Source: Phytomonas francai
Lineage: Eukaryota > Euglenozoa > Kinetoplastea > Trypanosomatida > Trypanosomatidae
NCBI GenBank assembly: GCA_001766655.1
Contig: MJCC01000004.1
Span: 1,054,429-1,118,428, forward strand
DNA: 64,000 nt
Direction of reading: 5' to 3'
Program-made: the position numbers and the translations under genes
In this document: in pieces, positions 1 to 8,362 of the stretch
How the letters are laid out: every line of letters starts with the position of its first letter
Numbering within the stretch: position 1 is the stretch's first letter
The notes under the pieces: generated by a model
Seen by the model: the letters and a program-made list of their open reading frames with translations, nothing else
Told to the model about the DNA's origin: nothing
The model's database searches: none

Positions 1-446
1 GCGGGCTTCTTCGTGATCGTCTTACCCGCGATCTTCATGGAGATGGCCTTCTGGCGTTCGGTCTTCTTCTTGCGCTTGTTGATGGTGCGCTTCTTGCGGT
101 GCTGGAACTTGGCGTGGGCGGCGAGGGCCTGCCGGACGATGCGCTGCTCCTCCGTGAGGAAGGCGCGCACGATGCGGTCGCGGACCTGGTCGTGGCTGAG
201 CACGCCGCCGTACGCGCGCGAGACGCTCTTGTCGTGGCGAGAAGCGAGGCGGGCCTCGATATGGCGTAGTGCCTTCGTGCCGCCGAGCCGCTTGTGGCCC
301 ATCACCCACGGCGTGTGGATGCCCTGCGAGCGCTTCGCGCGGTGCTGCATCACAAGTCGGTTGCCCGGCGTGCGCACCATCTTCACACGGTTGCCCCGCG
401 TTGCGTAGTGCATGTGACGGCGGTAGGAGACACGTGGGCACTTCAT
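1..446 (-). CDS. RPL34: 60S ribosomal protein eL34, 3' end cut by window edge
   Basis: Reading the minus strand from the ATG at 446-444 gives an uninterrupted frame that begins MKCPRVSYRRHMHYATRGNR and runs off the window after about 148 residues. The composition is very basic, and the phrases HTPWVMGHKRLGGTKALRH and SRAYGGVLSHDQVRDRI are typical of kinetoplastid eL34, a protein of the cytosolic large ribosomal subunit. The C-terminal part is a lysine/arginine tail (KKRTINKRKKKTERQK), as in trypanosomatid homologues that extend past the core domain. The stop codon lies outside the window. GC at third positions is high, as expected for a strongly expressed gene. Identification is by family recognition from sequence. 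Confidence 0.93.
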   Translation of the reverse strand, partial: MKCPRVSYRRHMHYATRGNRVKMVRTPGNRLVMQHRAKRSQGIHTPWVMGHKRLGGTKALRHIEARLASRHDKSVSRAYGGVLSHDQVRDRIVRAFLTEEQRIVRQALAAHAKFQHRKKRTINKRKKKTERQKAISMKIAGKTITKKP

Positions 447-755
447 TCTGTAATGCGTTCTTGTGGTGGTGGTTTCACTTTCTCTTCTAAGCACCTAAGC
501 CGTTAAGTGTGAATAATAAAAGGGGGAGAAGAACCATTCGAAGCGTTTGGGGTGAAGAGGAGGAAAAGCCAATACAAGTATAAAGTCCGTGTAACAGTAT
601 CCCCTTCAAATCCAAGGAATAGCATCTATATATTTGAAATTTTTTCCTGTTTGCATTTTTCCCATAACAGAAAATGGAATCAGTAACCTGACATCCAGCC
701 ATACTCAAAAGCTTCAATACAGGAGAAACTTACACTCCATTTGAACTCGTTCAGG
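447..755. other. intergenic, no gene seen
   Basis: Between eL34 and the upstream minus-strand gene. AT-rich sequence with purine-rich runs on the plus strand near 515-560, which are pyrimidine-rich on the coding strand and could serve eL34 trans-splicing. No supported gene. Confidence 0.6.
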
Positions 756-1343
756 CTAGTTATAAATTTCAGCTTTGTCCAGTCTCCGCCTCTTTCGTCC
801 ACGTAACGCCACCAAACCGTCATAGGGATCCACAACCTCACGGAGGTGTACTTCTCCGCCGGTGCATTCACATGCAATCGCCCGCTTTCCTACACCCCTA
901 GCTACTCTCCCGGCGGCGACTCGCTCCAGCTCTGACAGGGGTCCGAGGAAAAATAAGACCTCACCGTGCTGCTGCAGGTCAACATACCCAATGAAAAGCG
1001 CCCCAAACTGGGTTCCGTGGCGAAGTAAAAACCCGTGCTGGGTGGTAAGTACACGATAAATTGTGCAAGCAGAAGGGCAGCTACGCCTCAAGCTCTCACG
1101 TTGCTCACACACAGATGCGCTTGCAAGGTGCACACGCCAGCCACGTTGTGGCACGTCCAAAATTAAGAATTCAAGTTCCTCGATGCTCAGTTTCCACCCG
1201 ATATTTTTTTTGAAAAATTGTGGATAGGTGTGTTGCAGCACAGGCAGAAGGTCATTTGCACTCTCCGTGTCGCTCTCCTCAATCTCGTCGACTAAAAAAA
1301 GAGGCCCGAAAACCTTTGAAATGGTGATTTGCTTTTGTGGCAT
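756..1343 (-). CDS. tRNA-splicing endonuclease catalytic subunit (Sen34/Sen2-like)
   Basis: The 195-residue product carries the tRNA intron endonuclease catalytic domain in its C-terminal half. Residues 96-120 contain the family signature, with YRVL, GFLLRHGTQFG and a final Tyr120. His126 (QQHGEVL) and Lys153 (RGVGKRA) complete the Tyr/His/Lys triad that defines active subunits. The enzyme removes introns from pre-tRNA; in kinetoplastids tRNA-Tyr is the known intron-containing substrate. The N-terminal 90 residues are not clearly similar to anything, and the protein is shorter than yeast Sen2, so Sen34-like is the better guess. The start ATG at 1343 is the first in frame. Splitting Sen2 from Sen34 needs a phylogeny. 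Confidence 0.8.
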   Translation of the reverse strand: MPQKQITISKVFGPLFLVDEIEESDTESANDLLPVLQHTYPQFFKKNIGWKLSIEELEFLILDVPQRGWRVHLASASVCEQRESLRRSCPSACTIYRVLTTQHGFLLRHGTQFGALFIGYVDLQQHGEVLFFLGPLSELERVAAGRVARGVGKRAIACECTGGEVHLREVVDPYDGLVALRGRKRRRLDKAEIYN

Positions 1344-1402
1344 TTAAAAAAGCCGTCACCATTTCAAAGGAAGAATAACCTTGTGAAATTTAATCGTGGG
1401 TA

Positions 1403-1465
<63 letters not shown>

Positions 1466-2061
1466 TAAAACTTTTCTAGGCAGCGACCATAGCGCCTTTA
1501 CCATGAAGTAAAATGAAGTTCAATAATCATCACGATAACAATAATGCATACCCCAAGTCCCTCAGGATGGGCACATTCTAAGGAAAAGAAACATAAATGG
1601 ATATATAGTTCGATATCATTCTACAACGCCTTCACACTACTGGTAATCGGTTGATTAGGAAAGATTCCATTGGCTCCTCCTCTTTCTCGCCCCCGGTTGT
1701 TTTACACCCCTCTGGCTGCGTCTCAATAGAAAAAAAGAGACTATTGTGCATCAAAGCAAGTTAAACTTATCCTTCGCATAGCTTGCCGCCTACATGGATA
1801 GAAAGGGAAAATTGGTAATAAACAGGCCCAAGAAAACCCGCTTTGGGGTTCAACTCCTTTTGCCAAATCGCAAGGGGGGAGAAAACGCGATTACCTGCCG
1901 TGTGGAATGGACGCCAGTTGGGGCGACATGCAACAACACACACACACACACAAAAAAAAAAAAAAAAACCCTCCCCTTTTTCCGGTGCTGTGGACGCTAA
2001 CGCGCCCCCACCGTGCTTGCCGTCTCACTGCGGAAAAAAGAGCAGACGCGAAGGACAGCAT
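1344..2061. other. intergenic with (GT)n microsatellite
   Basis: Spacer between two minus-strand genes. It holds a long GT run at about 1406-1463, a short CA run followed by an A16 run near 1936-1968, and no credible coding frame. Confidence 0.6.
1406..1463. repeat. (GT)n microsatellite
   Basis: Nearly pure GT dinucleotide run of about 58 bases, directly visible, lying upstream (on the minus strand) of the Mth938-domain gene's 3' neighbour. Confidence 0.95.
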
Positions 2062-3954
2062 CTACACCATGATCGGGCTTGTTCTCCCCGTGCTCTGCGG
2101 GCGCCGCGGGTTCCAGCGGCCCTGGAAGATCGGCCTGTACTTCATCTTGGACAAGTCGAAGACGATGCCCTCTCGGTTGGTGACATAGCGCTCCTGGTCG
2201 TACTCGACCGGGTCCGTCTCGGGCAGCCCCGCGCGGCGCTCCTTCATCATCCGCTTCCAGCGGTTGTAGGTCTCCCGGTCCATCCCGATGATGCGCCCCG
2301 TCTTGGGGTCCTCCACGATGATCTCCTCCTCGTTCCGCTCGTGCGCGAACTTGCAGAGCGGGATGCTGGCGGGCTCCCAGGGCATCACGTCGAGCCTCGG
2401 GGCGTCCTCGGTGACCGGCTCGGGCGCGCTGCGGAGGAGCGTCTTCTGGAGGCGGCGCTCGAGGGGCTCGCCGAGGGGGCGGCCCGCGATCTCGCGCAGC
2501 GTCGTGTTCTCGACGTAGTCCTCGAGCGTCTCGCGGGGGTACCAGTGGTAGTAGGAGGGGAGGCGCTCCCACGCGACCGGGGGGTCGCCGGGCTCGAGCA
2601 TCGGGCGCAGCTTCGTCCCGCTCGTCCCGGGCCGCACGAGGCGGCCGTCGCTGAGCTGGTGGTAGCGCGGCCCGACGCCGGTCCCTTGCACGTCCCGGAA
2701 CCGCGCCGCGGCCTTGTTCTCGCGGAAGAGGTGCGCGGAGAACTGCCGGTGCGGCGGGATCCCGAGCTGCGTGTCGGAGAGCGAGAACATGTCGTTCTCG
2801 ATGAAGTCGCCGAAGCACTCGACGCCGTAGCTGTTCGTCGGGACGGGGTTGATCACGGCGAGCGCGGCGCGGCGGGAGACGGAGAGCTGCACGCCGAAGT
2901 GGCCGCAGGCCTGCGGCGTCGTCAGGCAGTGGATCACGGAACCCCGCTTCTGGAAGGCGATGCGGAGCTCCTCGTCGATGAAGTGCAGGTTCCGCCCCGT
3001 CCCGAGGAAGATCACGTCGGGCACGGGGTAGAGGTGGAGCAGCACCGCCAGGGTCCGCTCATTCACCTCCTCGAAACTGCTCACGTTCCAGTGAAAATAG
3101 GTCTTCTCGGTCACGATGCACGAGCCGATCACCTCTTTGTCATTGATGAAAATACTGTCCGGGGAGTACGCGGTGATCCGACGCTTCGACATGCCTCGGG
3201 GCTCCTCTATACGATTCGCAAATGGGTTTGCAAAGTACTGAGTCGCCATCTTTTCCTCGTTATAAAACCGCTCCTGTCCTTCGCGGGTTTGAAGCGAAGC
3301 CCCGCTGGCGGAACGGCCAGACTCACGTTGCCGCTTCAACCACCGCGCCAACTCCGAGCTGTCCTGGGGCCTGTAATCCGGCGTGAGCTTAAATGGATCG
3401 TACTTGGGGTCGCTCGGATGAGCCCTACGCCGCTTCTGAGTGTCCTGCGCGGAAAGCTCGTTGCGCTTCGTCTCGGCGGCGAACCTGCGATATTCGGCCT
3501 CGTTTTCGACCTGCAGCTGGCGACGCAGCAGTACAAGCTCATCATCCACCACGTAGTCCTTCTTTTCGGGCAACTTGACTTTCTTGTCGGCAGACTCAAA
3601 ATCCATATAAGTATCGCGTGTCCCGGCACCCACAAAGGGAAGACCGTCTTTCGTGGTTTTTAGATTTTCTTCCTTCACCACATCCTCCATCATAGCGCTC
3701 TGATCTCGAATCCACTTACGGTCTCGCTCCGCCATGTAGTCCTCGATCGACTGCCCTGGACGAATGCCAATGCGCACACTACCCTCCTGCTGTTGTTGTG
3801 TTTTCGAGTAGGACTCCGCGCTTAATGGGAACTCCGTCAGAGGGTTGTCACGCGGATCGGGGACATATTTTCGAACGAATTTTTGTAAAAACAACTTCGC
3901 GCGCACCTTCAACGCATTTTTTTTATTGGCGGTAAGTAAGCAACACCTCTTCAT
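2062..3954 (-). CDS. long Mth938/NDUFAF3 (DUF498) domain protein, probably mitochondrial
   Basis: A 630-residue protein with a basic N-terminus (MKRCCLLTANKKNALKVRAK) that resembles a mitochondrial presequence. Residues about 258-370 match the Mth938/DUF498 fold: ITAYSPDSIFINDKEVIGS, then DVIFLGTG at 313-320, and a terminal strand ending LAVINP. In animals this domain is the complex I assembly factor NDUFAF3, which is under 200 residues. Here it is flanked by about 250 charged residues before and 260 after, neither recognised. The C-terminal arm is rich in Arg, Pro and Trp, suggesting a structural or RNA-associated role. Coding GC is high in the 3' half and low in the 5' half. Domain call is fairly safe; function is inference. 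Confidence 0.7.
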   Translation of the reverse strand: MKRCCLLTANKKNALKVRAKLFLQKFVRKYVPDPRDNPLTEFPLSAESYSKTQQQQEGSVRIGIRPGQSIEDYMAERDRKWIRDQSAMMEDVVKEENLKTTKDGLPFVGAGTRDTYMDFESADKKVKLPEKKDYVVDDELVLLRRQLQVENEAEYRRFAAETKRNELSAQDTQKRRRAHPSDPKYDPFKLTPDYRPQDSSELARWLKRQRESGRSASGASLQTREGQERFYNEEKMATQYFANPFANRIEEPRGMSKRRITAYSPDSIFINDKEVIGSCIVTEKTYFHWNVSSFEEVNERTLAVLLHLYPVPDVIFLGTGRNLHFIDEELRIAFQKRGSVIHCLTTPQACGHFGVQLSVSRRAALAVINPVPTNSYGVECFGDFIENDMFSLSDTQLGIPPHRQFSAHLFRENKAAARFRDVQGTGVGPRYHQLSDGRLVRPGTSGTKLRPMLEPGDPPVAWERLPSYYHWYPRETLEDYVENTTLREIAGRPLGEPLERRLQKTLLRSAPEPVTEDAPRLDVMPWEPASIPLCKFAHERNEEEIIVEDPKTGRIIGMDRETYNRWKRMMKERRAGLPETDPVEYDQERYVTNREGIVFDLSKMKYRPIFQGRWNPRRPQSTGRTSPIMV

Positions 3955-4460
3955 ACGGCTCTTTATTTTCTCGGGGACAACAAAACCAAGCTAACCCCCC
4001 CCCCCCCCCCACGCCCAGGGATGTACCTTCTTAAGATTTAGCTTTAGTTTCTATGTCATCAAAAGGAGAAAAGGGGGGAATGCATGATTGATAGAGATCG
4101 ATATAGTTTCACTTGTGTCAAACCATCTCCATTTAGATGAAACAACAGGCTTTTAAAAGATTCATTACCTTGACTCACTTTACCGTACCTTGGTTACCCC
4201 CTATCTCCACCAAGAACAATAGGACAATGAAGAAACCCGTGCTCACAGGGAACGAAAGAAACAAAGCGTACCATCTGGTGTGTTTTTCTAATAACGAAAA
4301 AGTAAATGTAAATGGAGCTTTTCTTTGAATTACCTGTGGGGCATCATCCCGCTGTAAGCTTGCTTCTCAATACAATCCCTTTCTTTTGGTGCGGGGGAGG
4401 GGGGAGGAACTTAGACGATTTTTGATCTAAAAGTGTGAGACAAATGAGCGCGATGTCTTA
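3955..4460. other. intergenic, C16 homopolymer
   Basis: Contains a run of 16 C at 3995-4010 followed by AT-rich sequence. Open frames here are short and AT-driven. No gene supported. Confidence 0.6.
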
Positions 4461-5771
4461 TTAAACAGCAACAGACTCCTCGAGCGTAGCCAACTCAGCA
4501 TCTGTCAAGCTAAGAGGCCCGCACGCTTCATGGCGGGGAAGAATAACAAAACGGCGCTGAAGGTCATCCTCAGGGACTGAAGCAAGAATCACGATCTCGT
4601 CGTTCTGCTCATCAACGTGGCAAATCACGAAAAGCCCCGCCACCGGTGCGAGCGGCACCTCTTCGATGATTTCAGCATGCGAAAGCGCGCAGACGAGCCG
4701 GCACCAGGTGGGCGTCGGGTACAGCCTCCGAACCCCAACCGCCGAGGGGTTCTCCAAATCGCCGCCGACGTACTCGACAAACTGCATCGACTTTGACGGC
4801 ACCACAAGCTTGGAGCACCCCAGCGCGGCCGTATTGGGGGAACCAACAAAGTACTCCTTCAGTCGAAGGTGCGTTGTAGGGGATGGGCATGGATGAGCGC
4901 AAGGCTCCGTGAAGGCGAACTCACAGTCCGGCAAGATACGCTGGATATCTTCTTGAAGAAAGGTAAACCAATCCTCATCTGCGCCATCGCGACTACACAC
5001 GATGACGACATGCGTTGGTTTGACAATCTCAATGATTTTTTTGTAAAAAACATCCTTTTTTAAATCCGGTAGTGGTGATGCAGCGTCTAAAATGAGGTGA
5101 GGTCTCTGTGGTGCCGGACATTCCTCCTGTAAATAAAGGTTGCAGGTGTCGTAGAGCTGTTCACAAAAGTGAATAAAAGCAGAGACATCCCTGGCAGACG
5201 GACGCATGACAGACCCAGTGTAAAACGAAAACGGCAGCATCGTTGGTGACGCTGTGCTTCCAAGCCACAGAGGGTCATCACGAACTTCGACAAAAGAAAC
5301 GCATCCCGGGCTAAAGACACAATTTGACTCTGCATTGAGATCAAGCAGGAAATACCTATTTAATGCATTATCATCCCTCCCCATTCTATAATCACGTAAG
5401 AGGTTGATAATTGAGTGCGCCGCCAACGATTTCCCACTGCGCTCCTTTCCTATCACGAGGACCTTGGACGTCTTCAAAGGAACTAACGTTCGACGTGTGA
5501 ACTGGACTAGGGGTACAGCCCCTGAAGAATGCCTAAAAAAATTAACAGCTTCCTCACTCGTAACGTTCGCCGAGCCCCCCTCCAGGGTGAACAAGATAAC
5601 AGATTCTCTTTCAAAGTGTAAGTTGAAAGGGTAAGGACGATTTGCCTCGAGCAAGACACCGGCAAGGTGTAAAACACCAGTAAGCAAAGTAACCGTAACT
5701 GGACCATTCCCAGCTATTGTACACTCCTCACCTGCACTGAGCGTTAAACGGCGCTGGTATTTGGGAGTCAT
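4461..5771 (-). CDS. CLP1: Clp1-like P-loop protein (mRNA 3'-end processing / RNA kinase family)
   Basis: The 436-residue product has the three-part layout of Clp1: an N-terminal beta domain (residues 1-95), a central P-loop domain with GKERSGKS at 108-115 preceded by the hydrophobic strand KVLVI, and a C-terminal domain. Clp1 binds ATP in the cleavage and polyadenylation complex and, in some organisms, phosphorylates RNA 5'-OH ends. The Walker A is conserved apart from the family-typical variable middle. The central domain is divergent (for example FLLDLNAESNCVFSPGCVSF where Clp1 proteins have the DxxxGQ-type segment: Asp is present but GQ is replaced by ES), so a kinase activity is doubtful. 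In kinetoplastids 3'-end formation is coupled to downstream trans-splicing, which would be its context. Confidence 0.65.
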   Translation of the reverse strand: MTPKYQRRLTLSAGEECTIAGNGPVTVTLLTGVLHLAGVLLEANRPYPFNLHFERESVILFTLEGGSANVTSEEAVNFFRHSSGAVPLVQFTRRTLVPLKTSKVLVIGKERSGKSLAAHSIINLLRDYRMGRDDNALNRYFLLDLNAESNCVFSPGCVSFVEVRDDPLWLGSTASPTMLPFSFYTGSVMRPSARDVSAFIHFCEQLYDTCNLYLQEECPAPQRPHLILDAASPLPDLKKDVFYKKIIEIVKPTHVVIVCSRDGADEDWFTFLQEDIQRILPDCEFAFTEPCAHPCPSPTTHLRLKEYFVGSPNTAALGCSKLVVPSKSMQFVEYVGGDLENPSAVGVRRLYPTPTWCRLVCALSHAEIIEEVPLAPVAGLFVICHVDEQNDEIVILASVPEDDLQRRFVILPRHEACGPLSLTDAELATLEESVAV

Positions 5772-5847
5772 ATTCCAGAGAATACCCGTCCGTCTGACTT
5801 TTTGTCTTCACCCAACACCCTATGAATAGATATAAATGTATACTCTG

Positions 5848-6089
5848 TTAAACTGCGGGTATGTAAACCTCTTTATCCCTTCCGATGAATATATCGTATT
5901 TACTGTATGTTCTAATAAATTTAGCCTTTATAAGGACTTTTAAGAATGACGCCTCGCGGGTATCGAAAGTATGAAGAAGATAGTCCCTGGATTTAGTTCG
6001 TTTAGAATCAAAGGTGAACACATTTTCTGTCCCGTGCACAAGACAGTAGCCTGTAGTATTATTTTCTATTTCATTTGGGTTACTCACTT

Positions 6090-6124
<35 letters not shown>

Positions 6125-6600
6125 AGCATATGTAAAGGTCTAAACCCATAAACTGAAAATGATCAAGAGGACCCCTACCTCCAAAATAGCTCTCCATACG
6201 AAAAATGATGGGGAGAATAGGGGAAAAGGATGAAGAAAATGCTTGACACTTCAGTCCAAGAATAAGCCTCAATATCTTTATACAAATATAGTAACATAAC
6301 CCAGTGTCATTCAGACTAATTCACCATTGTACATAACACCTTGACATGGTATCAAGAATACACTAAAAGTACGTCACCCCTTATTTGTCAAGCACATTAT
6401 CCCCACAAGTTCAAACATGCAACTCAAAAAGCCAAGAATTACTCTGAAGTGCTGAAACCACCAAACAATTGTTTTCTTCTCTTTAGCTGCTCTGTGGGTG
6501 GGCTTTTTTTTTACCAAATAATGAAATATTTATTGATGCTTTCAGCCTCACCCTTTCTTGAGGACCCTTTTATGATATTTAGTATTTTCCCACCGTGATG
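5848..6600 (-). pseudogene. possible decayed coding region broken by stops and a (TA)n run
   Basis: On the minus strand several short stretches with protein-like composition follow one another in different frames. Nearest the 3' end is a stretch (about 6050-5848) containing GYCLVHGTENVFTFDSKR and RTYSKYDIFIGRDKEVY, ending in a normal stop. Upstream are pieces such as GGKILNIIKGSSRKGEAES (about 6595) and RTFSVFLIPCQGVMYNGEL (about 6350), separated by stops. A TA microsatellite at 6094-6121 interrupts the region. No single frame makes a protein and I recognise no family. AT-rich DNA can mimic coding sequence, so this is a weak call. Confidence 0.28.
6094..6121. repeat. (TA)n microsatellite
   Basis: Pure AT dinucleotide run of about 28 bases. 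Confidence 0.95.
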
Positions 6601-7272
6601 TACCAAGGATCAGAAACATCTCAGCTTACTCTTACTATTATACTATACTATATTGTAGAATTCATTTTTCCATCTCAGATCCATTAAAATAACGATAAAC
6701 CTTCCGTCAATCCTCTAGAGGAAGAATTGTTTAAGACCCTTTTTGTAAAAAAAAAAAGGTAAGGCGATCACGTTCTTCGCCAAGTATCTCCTCCGCGGAA
6801 CGAAAATTAAGAAATCTATGAACACGGAACAGCAATCCAAATGAAAATAAAAATGCACTAATTAAATCCATTGGTTTAACAATGTATTTAATATTTAAAA
6901 TATCAACCATCAAATTAAGAAAATTCATACTATTCGTAGTAATTTTTCCCTATGGTATAACTATTGTGTGGGAATTAAATTATTGCTCTTTCACCCCACC
7001 CCACTCTGACTAAAATATCTTTTTGATAATATTTAACATTAGTGGAAAACTACAGTGATATACAAATGTAAAAGAAATGCATAATTTTGATGGCATAAAC
7101 GCGCTATAAAAATAAAATAACTATTTAAATTATAATTAGAATTAAGATTAAAATTAACCAGTTAATATTTCAACTTTTTCCAGTTAAAAAAAAAAGCGAC
7201 ACTTATACATATTTCGCATTACTTCCCTTCATCTTCGGTATTCTCTGCCTTTATACGTGGAAACTGAGTGAA
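6601..7272. other. AT-rich intergenic; one doubtful 65-residue frame
   Basis: Very AT-rich. A minus-strand ATG frame at 6928-6731 could encode a 65-residue peptide with a hydrophobic stretch (DLISAFLFSFGLLF) and a charged tail (SAEEILGEERDRL). It has no recognisable family or clear splice-acceptor pyrimidine tract. I see nothing else. Confidence 0.4.
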
Positions 7273-7923
7273 TTACAAATTTAGATGGGAACAGGGAGGT
7301 TGAATTGTCCCGTCAGGTTCACAGCGCGCAGCTCGCGCCACCACTGATGTACTCCCACCCCCCATTGGGTTCCCGAGCTTCAGAAGTATCTCCTCCGCGA
7401 TGTATTCCATGTCACACGGAAAATGGTAAAATGCGCTCGTGAAAAGTTTATGCACATCCTCGCTCGCATGGACAGGACACAAGAGCGCGAGCATGTCATT
7501 CTCAAGAAGTGAAAACTTATGGCACTGCAAGCATCCATCGCCTTTAGACAGGAACGACAGGCGATTATTTCGGAAGACGCACAGCGCGCTGTTCCCTTGT
7601 AAGTAAACGTGGGTGTGTGATTTTTGTAAGGCAGAGGAAGGGTACCTCGTAGCGGTATTCGGGGCAGACGCGTTAGGGACCTCGGAGGGGCATGAAGAGG
7701 GTGAAAACGGCATCAACTCGGAGGCGACAGCTACGTAAGAATTCCTTTCCTGGCACAACAATAAGTGTTTACCACAGGAAAAAAAGGGTTCAGACGATGT
7801 GCTTTTGACCGCACGCTCAGCAAAATGTAGCCCGTCAGGGTGAGGCACGAGAACGCTCTTGACGCTAGAAAATGATTTTTCTAGCGTGTGAACCGCACGA
7901 AATATAATCGTCCGGATAAGCAT
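7273..7923 (-). CDS. PP2C-like protein, degenerate (unknown function)
   Basis: A 216-residue product from the ATG at 7923. The C-terminal half recalls the end of a PP2C phosphatase fold: a strand-turn with LSFLSKGDG, the hydrophobic LLENDMLALLCP where PP2C has the D-xx-LLLCDG motif, a helix with IAEEILLKL, and GGGSTSVVARA where PP2C has GSxDNxTVIVA. The aspartates that bind metal in PP2C (in CDG and DN) are absent, so if related it would be catalytically dead. It is also shorter than the usual 250-300 residues. An alternative is an unrelated kinetoplastid protein. Codon use is moderately AT-rich, like its neighbours. Confidence 0.55.
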   Translation of the reverse strand: MLIRTIIFRAVHTLEKSFSSVKSVLVPHPDGLHFAERAVKSTSSEPFFSCGKHLLLCQERNSYVAVASELMPFSPSSCPSEVPNASAPNTATRYPSSALQKSHTHVYLQGNSALCVFRNNRLSFLSKGDGCLQCHKFSLLENDMLALLCPVHASEDVHKLFTSAFYHFPCDMEYIAEEILLKLGNPMGGGSTSVVARAARCEPDGTIQPPCSHLNL

Positions 7924-8362
7924 AGTAATGCTCTTTTACTATTTAAATTTATCCTTTATATACTTTATATTTTACACTGTAATTAAGAACATGTAATTAC
8001 GTGCCGAAATATTAACCTTGCCTTTTCCCTTCCAGTTTGTTCATACCAGGTATAAAGAAAGAAGATTATATTTAAGAAAGTAACGAATAAACTTTTCAAA
8101 TAAAAACAGCAGAATGGAAAAAAAACACGCACTAAACGATAGAAAAAGGGTATCTATTTTTTACTGTCTTACGTCAGCTCGATTTCCCTGTTGCCTCTTT
8201 TTCCCCAAACATACACTATACGTCCAATCCTATGGCCCGAAAGTTTGGAGAGTAAGTCCCTGTATTAAGACCTTTTCATTGCCCAAACAAACTCGAAAAA
8301 TCTTAACAAAAAAAAACTGGCGAAACGGATTTGTGTTCGTAGAATCCAATATCAGCCATATA
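7924..8362. other. intergenic, no gene seen
   Basis: AT-rich spacer between two minus-strand genes. Frames on either strand are short and without recognisable content. Confidence 0.6.
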
